Numbered from the stretch's first letter, positions 21,479 through 30,856 are shown. The stretch is DNA of 64,000 bases from Mycobacterium colombiense (GCF_001953985.1 NZ_MBEI01000031.1:62001-126000), one strand, 5' to 3'. The notes: generated by a model not told the origin, from the sequence alone. Program-made: numbers and translations.

Positions 21479-22297
21479 ATGACGGCATCACCTTCGGGAC
21501 GCGTTGCCGGTAAACGCATTCTGATTACCGGCGCCGCCCGCGGCATGGGCCGCAGCCATGCGCTGCGGCTTGCGCAGGAGGGCGCCGACCTGATCCTGGT
21601 CGACATCTGCCAATCGCTGCCGCAGATCGAATATCCTCTGGCCACAGAGGAAGATCTCGCCGAAACGGTAGAGCTGGTTAGGGAATTGGGCCCACGTTGC
21701 GTAGGTCATATCGTCGACGTCCGCGACGATGTCGCATTGCGCAAGGCCGTAGATGACGGCGTCGGCGAACTGGGTGGCCTAGACGGCGCAGTGGCCAACG
21801 CCGGTGTGTTAACCGTCGGGCCATGGAACACCACAACTCTCGACGACTGGCGCACGGTCGTCGATGTAAACCTGATCGGAACCTGGAATACGTGCGCGGC
21901 GGCGATCCCGCATTTGCTTGACCAAGGCGGCGGCAGCCTGGTGAACATCAGCTCCGCGGGCGCCATCAAAGGCTTTCCACTGCAGCATCCTTACACCGCT
22001 GCCAAGCACGGTGTCGTGGGCCTGACGTTGGGGTTGGCCAACGAGTTGGCCGCGCACAGCGTGCGCGTCAATTCTGTGCATCCCACCGGGTGCCCGACCG
22101 GCATGATCCCTCCGTCGATCGGAGCCGTCTTCTCCGAGGAACGCCCGGACCTGATTCCCATCTTCGTCAATGCGATGCCCACGCCGGCCGTCGAGCCCGT
22201 CGACGTCAGTAACGCTGTGCTGTACCTGCTATCGGATGAGTCCAGGTATGTGACGGGATTGCAGTTCAAGGTCGACGCGGGAGTGACCATCAACTAG
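21479..22297 (+). CDS. Mycofactocin-dependent-type short-chain dehydrogenase
   Basis: A 272-residue SDR that matches the mycofactocin-coupled subfamily as I know it: TGAARGMGRSHALRLA, then DICQSLPQIEYPLATEEDLAE, the characteristic insertion after beta-2 that covers the nucleotide. The catalytic set is ISSAGA and YTAAK. In this subfamily NAD is held tightly and electrons are thought to pass to the peptide-derived carrier mycofactocin rather than to free NAD+. No mft biosynthesis genes lie in the window. It suggests that the pathway oxidises an alcohol and feeds electrons to the mycofactocin pool. Confidence 0.85.
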   Translation: MTASPSGRVAGKRILITGAARGMGRSHALRLAQEGADLILVDICQSLPQIEYPLATEEDLAETVELVRELGPRCVGHIVDVRDDVALRKAVDDGVGELGGLDGAVANAGVLTVGPWNTTTLDDWRTVVDVNLIGTWNTCAAAIPHLLDQGGGSLVNISSAGAIKGFPLQHPYTAAKHGVVGLTLGLANELAAHSVRVNSVHPTGCPTGMIPPSIGAVFSEERPDLIPIFVNAMPTPAVEPVDVSNAVLYLLSDESRYVTGLQFKVDAGVTIN

Positions 22298-22462
22298 GAC
22301 GACACAAGGTCCCTGTCAACGCGCACCCTTACTGAGATCGCGTCAACCCCATAGGCTGGGCTGTCAGATGGACATTCGTCTGGCGGCCGAATTTCGCGTG
22401 TTCGCCTGCCGGCGCGCGCGGTAACGGATACAAATAGCTGACTTCTCAAAAGGAGAGCCCTT

Positions 22463-23077
22463 ATGAAGACGGTGCTCGGCTTGACGGCTAGCGCGGTGTT
22501 GATCGGCGCGGCGGTGGTGGGCTGCGGCGGAGGCAAGAGCCCCACGGCGTCATCCGGTTCGGCCTCGTCGTCCAGCTCGGCCGCCTCGTCGGGCTCCCCG
22601 ACGAGCGCGTCGCCAGGAGCGCCGGCGGACTACAGCAACCTGCTGATCAAGCCCGGCGACGTCGGCCCCAACGCCACCGTTGACGGGCCGCCGACCCAGA
22701 ATCCGAGCGGCATCACCGGCGTGGGACAGGTTTTCAAGAACCCCGACGGCAAGCGCACCATCATCGACACGATCGCGGTGTTCCCCGACGCGGCCACGGC
22801 CACCCAGACCGCGGCGAACATGCGCGACGTCGTCGGTAAGAAGGTCAACGGGCAGCAGCAGCCCATCGACGTCGGCACCAACGGGTTCATGGTGATCGGG
22901 CAGGGAACCGACCCGGCCAACCCGATGGAGATCTCCGAGGCGGTGTTCGTCGAGGGCAGGGCCATGGTCGACCTGGAGTCCGACTGTGTCATCGGCAATC
23001 CCACGCCGGCCGACATCATGCTCGATCTCGCCCGTAAGCAGGACGACGCGGTCAAAGCGGGCCTACCGGCCGGCTGA
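22463..23077 (+). CDS. Putative lipoprotein with Ser-rich linker
   Basis: A 204-residue protein. The signal peptide ends in a lipobox (AAVVGC) with the acylated Cys at residue 21. A Gly/Ser/Ala/Pro-rich linker of about 35 residues follows, then a compact domain of about 145 residues resembling other mycobacterial surface lipoproteins of unknown role. ATG 22463 has AAAAGGAGAG upstream. It stands alone, between the regulon and a convergent TetR gene. I do not recognise a specific family. Confidence 0.8.
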   Translation: MKTVLGLTASAVLIGAAVVGCGGGKSPTASSGSASSSSSAASSGSPTSASPGAPADYSNLLIKPGDVGPNATVDGPPTQNPSGITGVGQVFKNPDGKRTIIDTIAVFPDAATATQTAANMRDVVGKKVNGQQQPIDVGTNGFMVIGQGTDPANPMEISEAVFVEGRAMVDLESDCVIGNPTPADIMLDLARKQDDAVKAGLPAG

Positions 23078-23088
23078 GCGGCCGCTCG

Positions 23089-23718
23089 TCATAGGGGCCA
23101 GCTGTCCGGCTGCACCTCATAGCGCAGGGCAGCGGCCGGAGGCAGCGGCTGACGGTCGTTGACCGAGATCGCGTCGACGACGAGGGCGACATAGCGTCGC
23201 CAGCCGTCGCTGCCCGCATCCATGGTCGACAGCACGCTGAAGAGCATCGCGACCAGGCGAGGCAGGTCGTCAGTGACCAGGTCGGTGCGGATAGTGCCGG
23301 CTCGCTGGCCCGCGCGGGCAAGCTCGCCGGGCGCGTCGTTGAGCGAGACCGAAACGTCGGACGTGAGTGATCCGGCGCGCCGCGCGGCGGTCAGCAGGCT
23401 GTGTTCCCGCGCCCCCAGCGAGATCGCCGCTTCGATCAGCTGGGTCAGACCGCGCAGCGGATCCTCGGCGCGGCGCGCCTTCTCGATCACCGGCGTGAGG
23501 TCCTCGGCGATGCTTTGATCCAGGGCCGCGCGGACCAGGTCGGCCTTTGCGGGAAACCTGCGGTAGAGGGTCCGCTCGCCGACGCCCGCCCGGCGAGCGA
23601 CCGCTTCCACGGGGGCGTCGGGCCCCATCTCGCTGTAGACCTCGCGCGCCGCGCGCAGGATGCGCTCGACGTTGCGCGCCGCGTCGGCCCGCAACGGCCG
23701 GTCTTCGACCGCGGTCAT
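23089..23718 (-). CDS. TetR-family regulator, divergent from P450/SDR pair
   Basis: A 209-residue regulator with an N-terminal helix-turn-helix (VEAVARRAGVGERTLYRRFPAKADLV). It is transcribed away from the P450 gene at 23812, with 93 bases between the starts, the usual arrangement for a repressor of its divergent neighbour. An imperfect inverted repeat (GACGGTTG ... CAACCCGTC, 23734-23758) lies in the gap and could be the operator. Its C-terminal domain resembles SACE_7040-type TetR C-terminal regions, but I would not press that. Confidence 0.88.
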   Translation of the reverse strand: MTAVEDRPLRADAARNVERILRAAREVYSEMGPDAPVEAVARRAGVGERTLYRRFPAKADLVRAALDQSIAEDLTPVIEKARRAEDPLRGLTQLIEAAISLGAREHSLLTAARRAGSLTSDVSVSLNDAPGELARAGQRAGTIRTDLVTDDLPRLVAMLFSVLSTMDAGSDGWRRYVALVVDAISVNDRQPLPPAAALRYEVQPDSWPL

Positions 23719-23733
23719 CGTGACAGCGTAACT

Positions 23734-23758
23734 GACGGTTGACTGCCGGCAACCCGTC
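23734..23758. promoter_or_regulatory. Imperfect inverted repeat between TetR and P450 genes
   Basis: GACGGTTG and CAACCCGTC form arms with one bulged base around an 8-base spacer, close to the TetR start. It is a weak operator candidate. Confidence 0.3.
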
Positions 23759-23811
23759 GCTTTACGCTCTACAACTGGCAGGTATCTGACACTTAATGGG
23801 AAACGCGGTTC

Positions 23812-25035
23812 ATGTCAATATCATTCGAGACTTCCGACTCCTGCTCCGACGCCGGTCTTCCGGTGCTGCCCCTACCGCGGCCCGCACGCTGCCCACTCGC
23901 GCCCCCGTCCGAATTCGGGGACTGGCGGGAGCAACCCGGGCTCCGAAAGGCGATGTTTCAGGGCAACCCGGTGTGGGTGGTCAGCCGCTACCAGGACATC
24001 AGGGCGGCGCTGGTCGATCCGCGCTTGTCCGCGAAGACAATTTCGGACTCGATCATGCCGAAGGACGAGGAGAACAAGGTCCCGGTGATGTTCGCGCGGA
24101 CCGACGATCCCGAGCATCATCGGTTGCGCCGCATGATGACGAGCAACTTCACCTTCCGGCGCTGCGAATCGATGCGCCCCCACATTCAGGAATGGGTCGA
24201 CCACTATCTCGGCCAGATGATCGAGGGCGGCGCACCGGCCGATCTGGTGCGTGAATTCGCCCTGCCGGTCCCGTCGATGGTGATCGCGTTGCTGCTGGGA
24301 GTGCCGCCCGAAGACCTCCAACTTTTCCAGTCCAACACCACCAAGGGGCTCGACCAGAAATCGACCGACGCGGAAAAGGGACAGGCGTTCGGAGCCATGT
24401 ACGCCTACATCCAGGAACTGGTGGAGCGCAAGGCGCGCGAACCCGGGGATGACTTGATCAGCCGGCTGGTCACCGAATACGTGGCGACGGGCCAACTCGA
24501 CCAGGCCACCACGGCCATGAACGCCGTGATCATGATGCAGGCAGGCCACGAAACGACCGCCAACATGATCTCGCTGGGAACGGTTGCGCTACTGGAACAT
24601 CCCGACGTGTTCGAGCGACTCGGACATACCGACGACTCCGCCGTCATCGCCAACCTCGTCGAAGAACTCATGCGCTACCTCAGCATCGTGCACAGCCAGG
24701 TCGACCGCATCGCGACCGAAGATCTGATGATCGGTGGTCAGCTGATTCGCGCGGGGGAGTACGTCATGATGAGCCTGCTCGCCGGGAACTGGGACGCCGA
24801 GTTCGTCGACAATCCCGAAACCTTCGACGTCGATCGAAACACCCGCGGGCACTTGGGCTTCGGCTACGGCGTGCATCAATGCATCGGCGCGAACCTGGCC
24901 CGCGTGGAAATGCAGGTTGCGTTCGCCACGCTGGCGCGCCGCCTGCCCGGGCTCAGACTGGCGGTGCCGCCGGAGCAGCTGAGATTCAAAGACGCCAACA
25001 TCTACGGCATGAAAGAACTTCCGGTGAGCTGGTGA
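23812..25035 (+). CDS. Cytochrome P450 (third)
   Basis: A 407-residue P450 with the heme loop FGYGVHQCIG (Cys357), I-helix AGHETT and ExxR in EELMRYLS, with the general look of CYP105/107-like actinobacterial enzymes. The proline-rich N-terminus (VLPLPRPARCPLAPP) is typical of that group. It is followed by an SDR whose GTG start overlaps its stop, so the pair is translationally coupled. It is probably repressed by the divergent TetR. The substrate is unknown. Confidence 0.93.
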   Translation: MSISFETSDSCSDAGLPVLPLPRPARCPLAPPSEFGDWREQPGLRKAMFQGNPVWVVSRYQDIRAALVDPRLSAKTISDSIMPKDEENKVPVMFARTDDPEHHRLRRMMTSNFTFRRCESMRPHIQEWVDHYLGQMIEGGAPADLVREFALPVPSMVIALLLGVPPEDLQLFQSNTTKGLDQKSTDAEKGQAFGAMYAYIQELVERKAREPGDDLISRLVTEYVATGQLDQATTAMNAVIMMQAGHETTANMISLGTVALLEHPDVFERLGHTDDSAVIANLVEELMRYLSIVHSQVDRIATEDLMIGGQLIRAGEYVMMSLLAGNWDAEFVDNPETFDVDRNTRGHLGFGYGVHQCIGANLARVEMQVAFATLARRLPGLRLAVPPEQLRFKDANIYGMKELPVSW

Positions 25036-26000
25036 GCGGCGAGCTGAGGTTTGACGACCAGGTCGCCGTCATCACCGGCGCCGGTGGCGGTTTGGGTAAG
25101 CAATACGCGCTGCTGCTGGCCTCCCGTGGTGCGCGCATCGTGGTCAACGACTTGGGTGGCTCGGTGACCGGAGACGGCACCGACAGCCGAGCCGCTGATA
25201 CCGCGGCGGCCGAGATCCGCGACCTCGGCGGTGACGCCGTAGCGGACAGCCACAGCGTCACCAGTCCCGAAGGCGGACAGGCGATCGTCGACACCGCGCT
25301 GAACGCATGGGGACGAGTCGACATCCTGATCAACAACGCCGGCATCGTCGGGGACGCGCCGTTCGAGGACATGACCGCGGAACGGTTCGAGCCACTGCTG
25401 GACGTGCATCTCAAGGGCGCGTTCTACGTCACCAGGCCGGCCTGGAAAGCCATGCGCGAACAGGGGTATGGCCGCATCCTCCATACCTGTTCGGCCGCAG
25501 GAATACTCGGGGCGGCCGGAATGAGCAACTACGGCTCGGCCAAGACCGGATTGATCGGCCTGACCCGCGTGCTGGCCGCCGAAGGCGCCGACCACAACAT
25601 CAAGGTCAATGCCCTCGCCCCGATCGCCTACACCCGGATGCTGGCGCACTCCGTGGACGGCGCCGCGCAGCCCGACGATCCCGCCGCACAGGCGGTGCTG
25701 GACGACCTTGTGGGCCAATATCTTCAGAAGCTGGATCCAGCGCTGGTGGCTCCGGTGGCGGCATTCCTGACCCATCGTGACTGTCCGGTGTCGGGGGAGA
25801 TCTATACCGTTGGCGCCGGCCATGTTTCGCGGTTCTTCATCGGCAGGACAAAGGGTTTCTACCGGCCCGGGTTGTCCATCGAGGACGTGCGCGATCACCT
25901 CGCGGAAATCCGCGACGAAACCGGCTACACCGTGCCGGGCGGAACCGCCGACGAGATGAGCGAGCTCTTCGCGACCATCATGGCCGGCCTCAGCACCTGA
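25032..26000 (+). CDS. Short-chain dehydrogenase/reductase, MFE-2-like
   Basis: A 322-residue SDR with TGAGGGLGKQYALLLASRGA, VVVNDLGG (NAD preference), ILINNAG, CSAAGI and YGSAK. It belongs to the same extended type as the SDR at 9079, with a C-terminal extension after the catalytic domain. GTG 25032 overlaps the P450 stop (GTGA), giving translational coupling. It probably oxidises the hydroxyl made by the P450. Its 3' end overlaps the end of the convergent lppI gene by 11 bases. Confidence 0.9.
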   Translation: MSGELRFDDQVAVITGAGGGLGKQYALLLASRGARIVVNDLGGSVTGDGTDSRAADTAAAEIRDLGGDAVADSHSVTSPEGGQAIVDTALNAWGRVDILINNAGIVGDAPFEDMTAERFEPLLDVHLKGAFYVTRPAWKAMREQGYGRILHTCSAAGILGAAGMSNYGSAKTGLIGLTRVLAAEGADHNIKVNALAPIAYTRMLAHSVDGAAQPDDPAAQAVLDDLVGQYLQKLDPALVAPVAAFLTHRDCPVSGEIYTVGAGHVSRFFIGRTKGFYRPGLSIEDVRDHLAEIRDETGYTVPGGTADEMSELFATIMAGLST

Positions 26001-26664
26001 ACGCCGTGCCGACACCGTCCGGTGGTGGCGCCGGCTTCAAGCAGCCGAACGGCTCGATGCCGGCGGGGCTGAATTTGGCCGCCGACTGGTGCGCGTAGTT
26101 CACGCAATACAGACCGGACTGGTCGGCGCGGCACCGGTAGTCACCGAACGACAGCGAATCCCCGTTCGCCAGTTCCGGCCCGTTGCCGTTGATGAACGGA
26201 CCGGGATCGGCTCGGGCGGATCCCACCTGCAGGTTCACCCCGTCGAAGCCGATCCAGCCGCCTTGCCACTGGCCATAGGCCGTGGCGGGCGCCGGCGGCG
26301 GGTTGGTCAGACTCACCAGGCAGGCCAGCGCGCCGCCCGTGTGTTTGGCATCGGTCATGCACGAGACCTTGCCCGCCATCGCCGTCAGCGCGATGTCGTG
26401 GCCCAGTGGCGTGGCCGCACCGTCGCGCGTGGCCGTGTGAAAGCGGCCCGGATCGACCTGGTGACCGGCCTCGATCCACGCGATGACGTCAGAGATTGCC
26501 GCTCCCGCGGCCGGCGCGGCGGCCGGTGCGGGCGATTTGCTTCCCGGCGCCCCGGCGCCGGTCGATGCCTGGGTGGTGCTTCCGGTGGGCTCGGAATGGC
26601 CGCCCGTGGCATGTGAGCACCCGGCGACCATTAGTGACGCGGCGATCACCGCAGCTATCCGCAT
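25990..26664 (-). CDS. lppI: Lipoprotein LppI
   Basis: A 224-residue secreted lipoprotein with a signal peptide ending in VAGC (Cys16), a Ser/Thr/Pro/Ala-rich linker and a C-terminal domain with several cysteines (VSCMTD, LACLV, YRCRAD, LYCVNY, FGCLK). It lies on the strand opposite lipT and next to it, as lppI lies beside lipT in M. tuberculosis. The symbol rests on that synteny and the general build. The molecular role is unknown. It overlaps the end of the convergent SDR gene. Confidence 0.75.
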   Translation of the reverse strand: MRIAAVIAASLMVAGCSHATGGHSEPTGSTTQASTGAGAPGSKSPAPAAAPAAGAAISDVIAWIEAGHQVDPGRFHTATRDGAATPLGHDIALTAMAGKVSCMTDAKHTGGALACLVSLTNPPPAPATAYGQWQGGWIGFDGVNLQVGSARADPGPFINGNGPELANGDSLSFGDYRCRADQSGLYCVNYAHQSAAKFSPAGIEPFGCLKPAPPPDGVGTAFRC

Positions 26665-26743
26665 CCAGCCAGGCTAACCGGCGCGCCGGGCGATTAAGGC
26701 GCTGCGCGCGCGTTACGACAGTCATGTCGGTTACCGTCGGGTT

Positions 26744-28261
26744 ATGCATCAGCGCACTGTCCGCGCACGCACGGCCATCGGCACCGTCGAAGGCTTCACC
26801 CGCGACGGGGTCACTCGGTGGCGGTCGATCCCCTATGCCCGTCCACCGGTGGGAAACCTGCGCTTCCGGGCGCCGCAGCCGGCCCAGCCGTGGTCGGGTG
26901 TCCGGCACTGCCATGGCTTCGGCAACTGCGCGCCCCAGCAGCGCCGCTACACCCTGCTCGGCATGTCGGGTTTGGGGGGCCGCTATCAGCCGATGAGCGA
27001 GGACTGCCTCACCCTCAACGTCGTGGCACCCGAGGGTGCGGTCGAGGGACCACTGCCGGTCATGGTGTTCATCCACGGTGGCGGCTATTTCCTGGGCAGC
27101 TCGGCCACGCCGCTCTACGACGGCGCTGCTTTGGCACGCCGGGGATGTGTGTACGTCTCGGTGAACTACCGGCTGGGCGCGCTGGGGTGCGTGGACTTCT
27201 CGTCCCTGTCGACGCCGGAGATCACCATCGACAGCAACTTGTACCTGCGCGACCTGGTGCTGGCGCTGCAGTGGATTCGCGACAACATCGCGGGGTTCGG
27301 CGGTGACCCGGACAACGTCACCATCTTCGGCGAGAGCGCCGGCGCGTGCATCACCGCCTCACTGCTGGCGGTGCCCGCCGCCAAAGGCCTGTTCGCCCGG
27401 GCGATCTCGGAAAGTCCGGCCTCGGGTCTGGTGCGGTCGAAAGAGGTTGCCGCAGAGTTCGCGAACCGCTTTGCCAACCTGCTCGGAGTGCGCAGGCAGG
27501 ACGCCGCCAACGCGCTGATGTCGGTCTCCGCCGCCCAACTGGTGGAAACCCAGCACCGATTGATCGACGAGGGCATGCGGAACAGGCTGGGCGCCTTCCC
27601 GATCGGCCCCGTCTTCGGTGACGACATCCTGCCGCTGGATCCGGTGGAGGCGATGCGGCGCGGCGAGGCCCACCGGGTCCCGCTGATCGTGGGCACGAAC
27701 GCCGAGGAAGGTCGGTTGTTCACCCGGTTCCTGGCGATGTTGCCGACCAACGAGACGATGGTCGAGGAGCTGCTCGCCGAGGCCGAACCCGCTATCCGCG
27801 AACGCATTACCGCCGCATATCCGGACTATCCCGAGCGGGCGGCGTGCATCCAGCTCGGCGGTGACTTCGCGTTCGCGTCGGCGGCCTGGCAGATCGCGGA
27901 GTCCCACGGCGCGCACGCGCCGACGTACCTCTACCGCTACGACTACGCCCCGCGCACGCTGCGCTGGTCCGGTTTCGGAGCCACGCATGCCACCGAGTTG
28001 CTCGCGGTTTTCGACGTTTACCGCACCAGATTCGGCGCGTTGTTGACCGCGGCGGCCGACCGGCGGGCCGCGTTGCGGGTGAGCAATCAGGTGCAGCGCC
28101 GCTGGCGGGCCTTCAGCCGCACCGGCGTGCCGGGGGAGGACTGGCCCCTCTACACCGCCGAGGACCGGGCCGTGATGGTCTTCGACCGCAAGTCCCGCGT
28201 CGAGTTCGATCCGCATCAGCATCGCCGAATGGCATGGGACGGCTTCTCATTGGCGCGTTGA
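26744..28261 (+). CDS. lipT: Type B carboxylesterase LipT
   Basis: A 505-residue alpha/beta-hydrolase of the carboxylesterase/para-nitrobenzyl esterase family. It has the nucleophile elbow GESAGA, the oxyanion-hole HGGGY (VFIHGGGYFLGS), EDCLTLNVVAP, and a catalytic-His region near GATHATELL. It hydrolyses carboxylic esters, probably short- to medium-chain. Position next to lppI and upstream of pncA matches LipT of M. tuberculosis. No signal peptide is visible, so it is probably cytosolic or peripherally attached. Confidence 0.88.
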   Translation: MHQRTVRARTAIGTVEGFTRDGVTRWRSIPYARPPVGNLRFRAPQPAQPWSGVRHCHGFGNCAPQQRRYTLLGMSGLGGRYQPMSEDCLTLNVVAPEGAVEGPLPVMVFIHGGGYFLGSSATPLYDGAALARRGCVYVSVNYRLGALGCVDFSSLSTPEITIDSNLYLRDLVLALQWIRDNIAGFGGDPDNVTIFGESAGACITASLLAVPAAKGLFARAISESPASGLVRSKEVAAEFANRFANLLGVRRQDAANALMSVSAAQLVETQHRLIDEGMRNRLGAFPIGPVFGDDILPLDPVEAMRRGEAHRVPLIVGTNAEEGRLFTRFLAMLPTNETMVEELLAEAEPAIRERITAAYPDYPERAACIQLGGDFAFASAAWQIAESHGAHAPTYLYRYDYAPRTLRWSGFGATHATELLAVFDVYRTRFGALLTAAADRRAALRVSNQVQRRWRAFSRTGVPGEDWPLYTAEDRAVMVFDRKSRVEFDPHQHRRMAWDGFSLAR

Positions 28262-28279
28262 CCTGGCACGCTAACCCTC

Positions 28280-30292
28280 ATGCATGCCGAGACCGAGCAA
28301 GTCATCGAACGACCCAGTGACCTCACCGCCTCCTGGCTGGCCGCGGTCATCGGCACCGGACCCATCGCCGACTTCTCGGTGGAACGCATCGGTACGGGCC
28401 AGATGAGCGAGTGCTACCGCGTCCGGCTCAGCTACGCCGAAGGGCCCTCGGTGGGGCCCGAGTCGGTGGTGCTGAAGGTCGCGGCCACCGATCCGGTCAG
28501 CCGGCAGACCGGGCTGGCGCTGGGGCTTTACGAGCGGGAGGTGCGCTTCTACGGCGACATCGCGCCGGGGCTGGGTGGTCCCATCGCGCCCTGCTACCAC
28601 GCGGCGGTCGACACCTCCACCGGCGTCTTCGACCTGCTGCTCGGCGATGCCGGGCCGGCCGTCGTCGGCGACGAAATCGCCGGGGCGACAGTCGAACAGG
28701 CCCGACTCGGCGCCGTCGAACTGGGACGGCTGCACGGGCCGCTGCTCGGCGACGCCTCGCTGGCCGAGGCGCCGTGGCTCAACCGCGCGGCTCCGCTCAG
28801 CCAGGCGATGATCGCCCCGCTGTACGCCGGTTTCGTCGACCGCTACGGCGACCAGATCGCGCCGGAGCACCGCGTGGTGTGCGAACGCCTGGTGGCCGCG
28901 TTCGACGGCTACCTGGCCCAGGAGGGGGAGGTGCCCGAGCGGGGCCGCCTCCAGGGCCTGGTGCATGGCGACTACCGCCTGGACAACATGCTGTTCGGTA
29001 CCGACGGCGCCGATCGCGCGCTGACGGTGGTCGATTGGCAGACCGTGTCCTGGGGTCCGGCCCTGACCGACCTGGCCTACTTCCTCGGTGGCGCGTTGCC
29101 CACCGAGGACCGTCGGCGGCACTACGACGCGCTGCTGCGCGCCTACCATGAGGCGCTGGGTCCGCGAACGCCACTGGACCTGGCCGACGTCGCCGACGGG
29201 GTGCGCCGGCAGAGCTTCTTCGGGGTGATGATGGCGATCGTCTCGCCCATGCTGGTCGAGCGCACCGACCGCGGCGACCGGATGTTCATGACGATGCTGC
29301 AACGGCACTGCGACCATGTGCTGGACACGGATGCGCTGTCGACGCTGCCCACACCGGCCGCGCCCGAGCCGTTGCGGCCGTCGGACGAGGACGAACTCGC
29401 CCACGAAGCCACCGCCGAACCGCTGTGGAGCGAGAGCTGGTACGCCGACTTCGCCGACGCGGCACAGGGATTGGGCGGCTGGTTTCGCCTGGGCCGGGTG
29501 GCTAACGAGCAGACCGCCTGGGTGCACGTGCTGTTGTGCGGCCCCGACATGCCGACGGTCGCCGTCGACGCGCAGGTGCCGCTGCCGCCGGACCCGTGGA
29601 CGGTGCGCACCGATGACTTCGAGCTCGGCCATTCCGCCGAGGTGCCGCTGCAGAGCTATCGCGTCGACGTGCGGGCGCGGGGCCAGGCCTATGCCGACCC
29701 GTCCGCGTTGTTGCGCGGGGAGCCGGGAACCCCGGTCGAGATGACCATGAACCTGGTGTGGGCCACTGACGGCACGCCGTACAAGTACGGGCTGACGACG
29801 CGCTACGAAATTCCGTGCACCGTCTCGGGCGACGTCACGATCGACGGCACCGGCTACCGCCTGGAATCCGTTCCCGGGCAGCGCGATCACTCGTGGGGCG
29901 TACGCGATTGGTGGGGCATGGACTGGATCTGGAGCGCGCTGCACCTGGACGACGGCACCCACCTGCACGGCGTGAACATCCGGATTCCCGGGGCCCCCGC
30001 GTTCAGCATCGGCTACGAACAGGGCGCCGACGGCAAGGTCACCGAGCTGCAGACCGTTGACTCACGAGAGTCGTTCGCCGACAACGGGTTACCGCTCACC
30101 GCGACGTTACAGCTCACGCCGGCGGAGATCACCGCGGACGTGTGCGTGCGCGGTCAGGCGCCGGTCCGGCTCGTCGCGAAGGACGGGCGGGTCAGCCAGT
30201 TCCCCCGCGTCTGGGCCACGATCAGCACGGCCGACGGGCGCAGCGGCGTGGGTTGGCTGGAATGGAACCGCAACCTTGGCGACCACACGTAG
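28280..30292 (+). CDS. Fusion of APH-like kinase domain with a C-terminal beta-rich (DUF7064-like) domain
   Basis: A 670-residue protein. Residues 1 to about 365 are an aminoglycoside-phosphotransferase-like kinase: a nucleotide-loop region with a Lys (SVVLKVAAT), the catalytic loop HGDYRLDN and the metal-binding VVDWQT. Residues from about 390 to 670 form a separate domain with RDHSWGVRDWWGMDWIWSAL, the signature of a lipocalin-like family often found beside or fused to such kinases in mycobacteria. The family assignment of the second half is from memory. It starts 18 bases after lipT, and gntK begins immediately after its stop. The substrate is unknown; small hydroxylated lipids or steroids are possible. 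Confidence 0.8.
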   Translation: MHAETEQVIERPSDLTASWLAAVIGTGPIADFSVERIGTGQMSECYRVRLSYAEGPSVGPESVVLKVAATDPVSRQTGLALGLYEREVRFYGDIAPGLGGPIAPCYHAAVDTSTGVFDLLLGDAGPAVVGDEIAGATVEQARLGAVELGRLHGPLLGDASLAEAPWLNRAAPLSQAMIAPLYAGFVDRYGDQIAPEHRVVCERLVAAFDGYLAQEGEVPERGRLQGLVHGDYRLDNMLFGTDGADRALTVVDWQTVSWGPALTDLAYFLGGALPTEDRRRHYDALLRAYHEALGPRTPLDLADVADGVRRQSFFGVMMAIVSPMLVERTDRGDRMFMTMLQRHCDHVLDTDALSTLPTPAAPEPLRPSDEDELAHEATAEPLWSESWYADFADAAQGLGGWFRLGRVANEQTAWVHVLLCGPDMPTVAVDAQVPLPPDPWTVRTDDFELGHSAEVPLQSYRVDVRARGQAYADPSALLRGEPGTPVEMTMNLVWATDGTPYKYGLTTRYEIPCTVSGDVTIDGTGYRLESVPGQRDHSWGVRDWWGMDWIWSALHLDDGTHLHGVNIRIPGAPAFSIGYEQGADGKVTELQTVDSRESFADNGLPLTATLQLTPAEITADVCVRGQAPVRLVAKDGRVSQFPRVWATISTADGRSGVGWLEWNRNLGDHT

Positions 30293-30793
30293 GTGAGCGG
30301 ATCGGCCCCCGTCGTGGTGATGGGCGTCTCCGGATCGGGCAAGTCGACGGTGGGGGCGGCGCTCGCGCGGCGCTTGCGGGTTCCGTTCGTCGACGCCGAC
30401 ACCCTGCACCCGGCCGCCAACATCGTCAAGATGGCGGCCGGCGAACCGCTCGACGATGACGACCGCTATCCCTGGTTGGAGCGGGTCGGCGACTGGTTGG
30501 CGGCCCACCGCGACGGCGGCGTCGTGAGTTGTTCGGCGCTGAAGCGGAAATATCGCGACCAGTTGCGCACCCACTGCCCGGGCGTGGAGTTCCTGCATCT
30601 CTCGGGTTCGGCGGAGCTGATCGGCGGCCGGCTGGCGATCCGGACGGATCACTTCATGCCGGCAGCGCTGCTGCGCTCGCAACTGGACATCCTGGAACCC
30701 CTCGGTCCCGACGAGGCCGGCATGACCGTCGACGTCGGTCCCGGCGTCGAGGCGATCGTCGAGACCGTCGTGAAAGGACAGCGCGACGCTTGA
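30293..30793 (+). CDS. gntK: Gluconate kinase (GntK-type)
   Basis: A 166-residue P-loop kinase with Walker A GVSGSGKST, then PFVDADTLHPAANIVKMAAG, CSALKRKYRDQLR and DHFMPAALLRSQ, all signatures of thermoresistant gluconokinase. It converts gluconate to 6-phosphogluconate, feeding the pentose-phosphate pathway. The GTG start abuts the previous stop codon. No gluconate transporter lies nearby, so its operon placement with a kinase-like fusion gene is odd. Confidence 0.9.
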   Translation: MSGSAPVVVMGVSGSGKSTVGAALARRLRVPFVDADTLHPAANIVKMAAGEPLDDDDRYPWLERVGDWLAAHRDGGVVSCSALKRKYRDQLRTHCPGVEFLHLSGSAELIGGRLAIRTDHFMPAALLRSQLDILEPLGPDEAGMTVDVGPGVEAIVETVVKGQRDA

Positions 30794-30856
30794 CGGCGGA
30801 ATTAGGAGCGGCGCAAGCGATTTCGGATTCCAGCCTTGAGTGACTGACTGCGGCGG

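Noticed and set aside
22437..22450. GCTGACTTCTC before the lipoprotein gene as a fifth regulon operator
   Set aside because: Only one half-site matches; there is no GTCAG partner at the right spacing.
28271..29968. Long minus-strand open frame (565 codons) opposite the kinase-fusion gene
   Set aside because: It is the mirror of a real gene in very GC-rich DNA. It has low-complexity His/Gln/Arg-rich composition and no recognisable motif.
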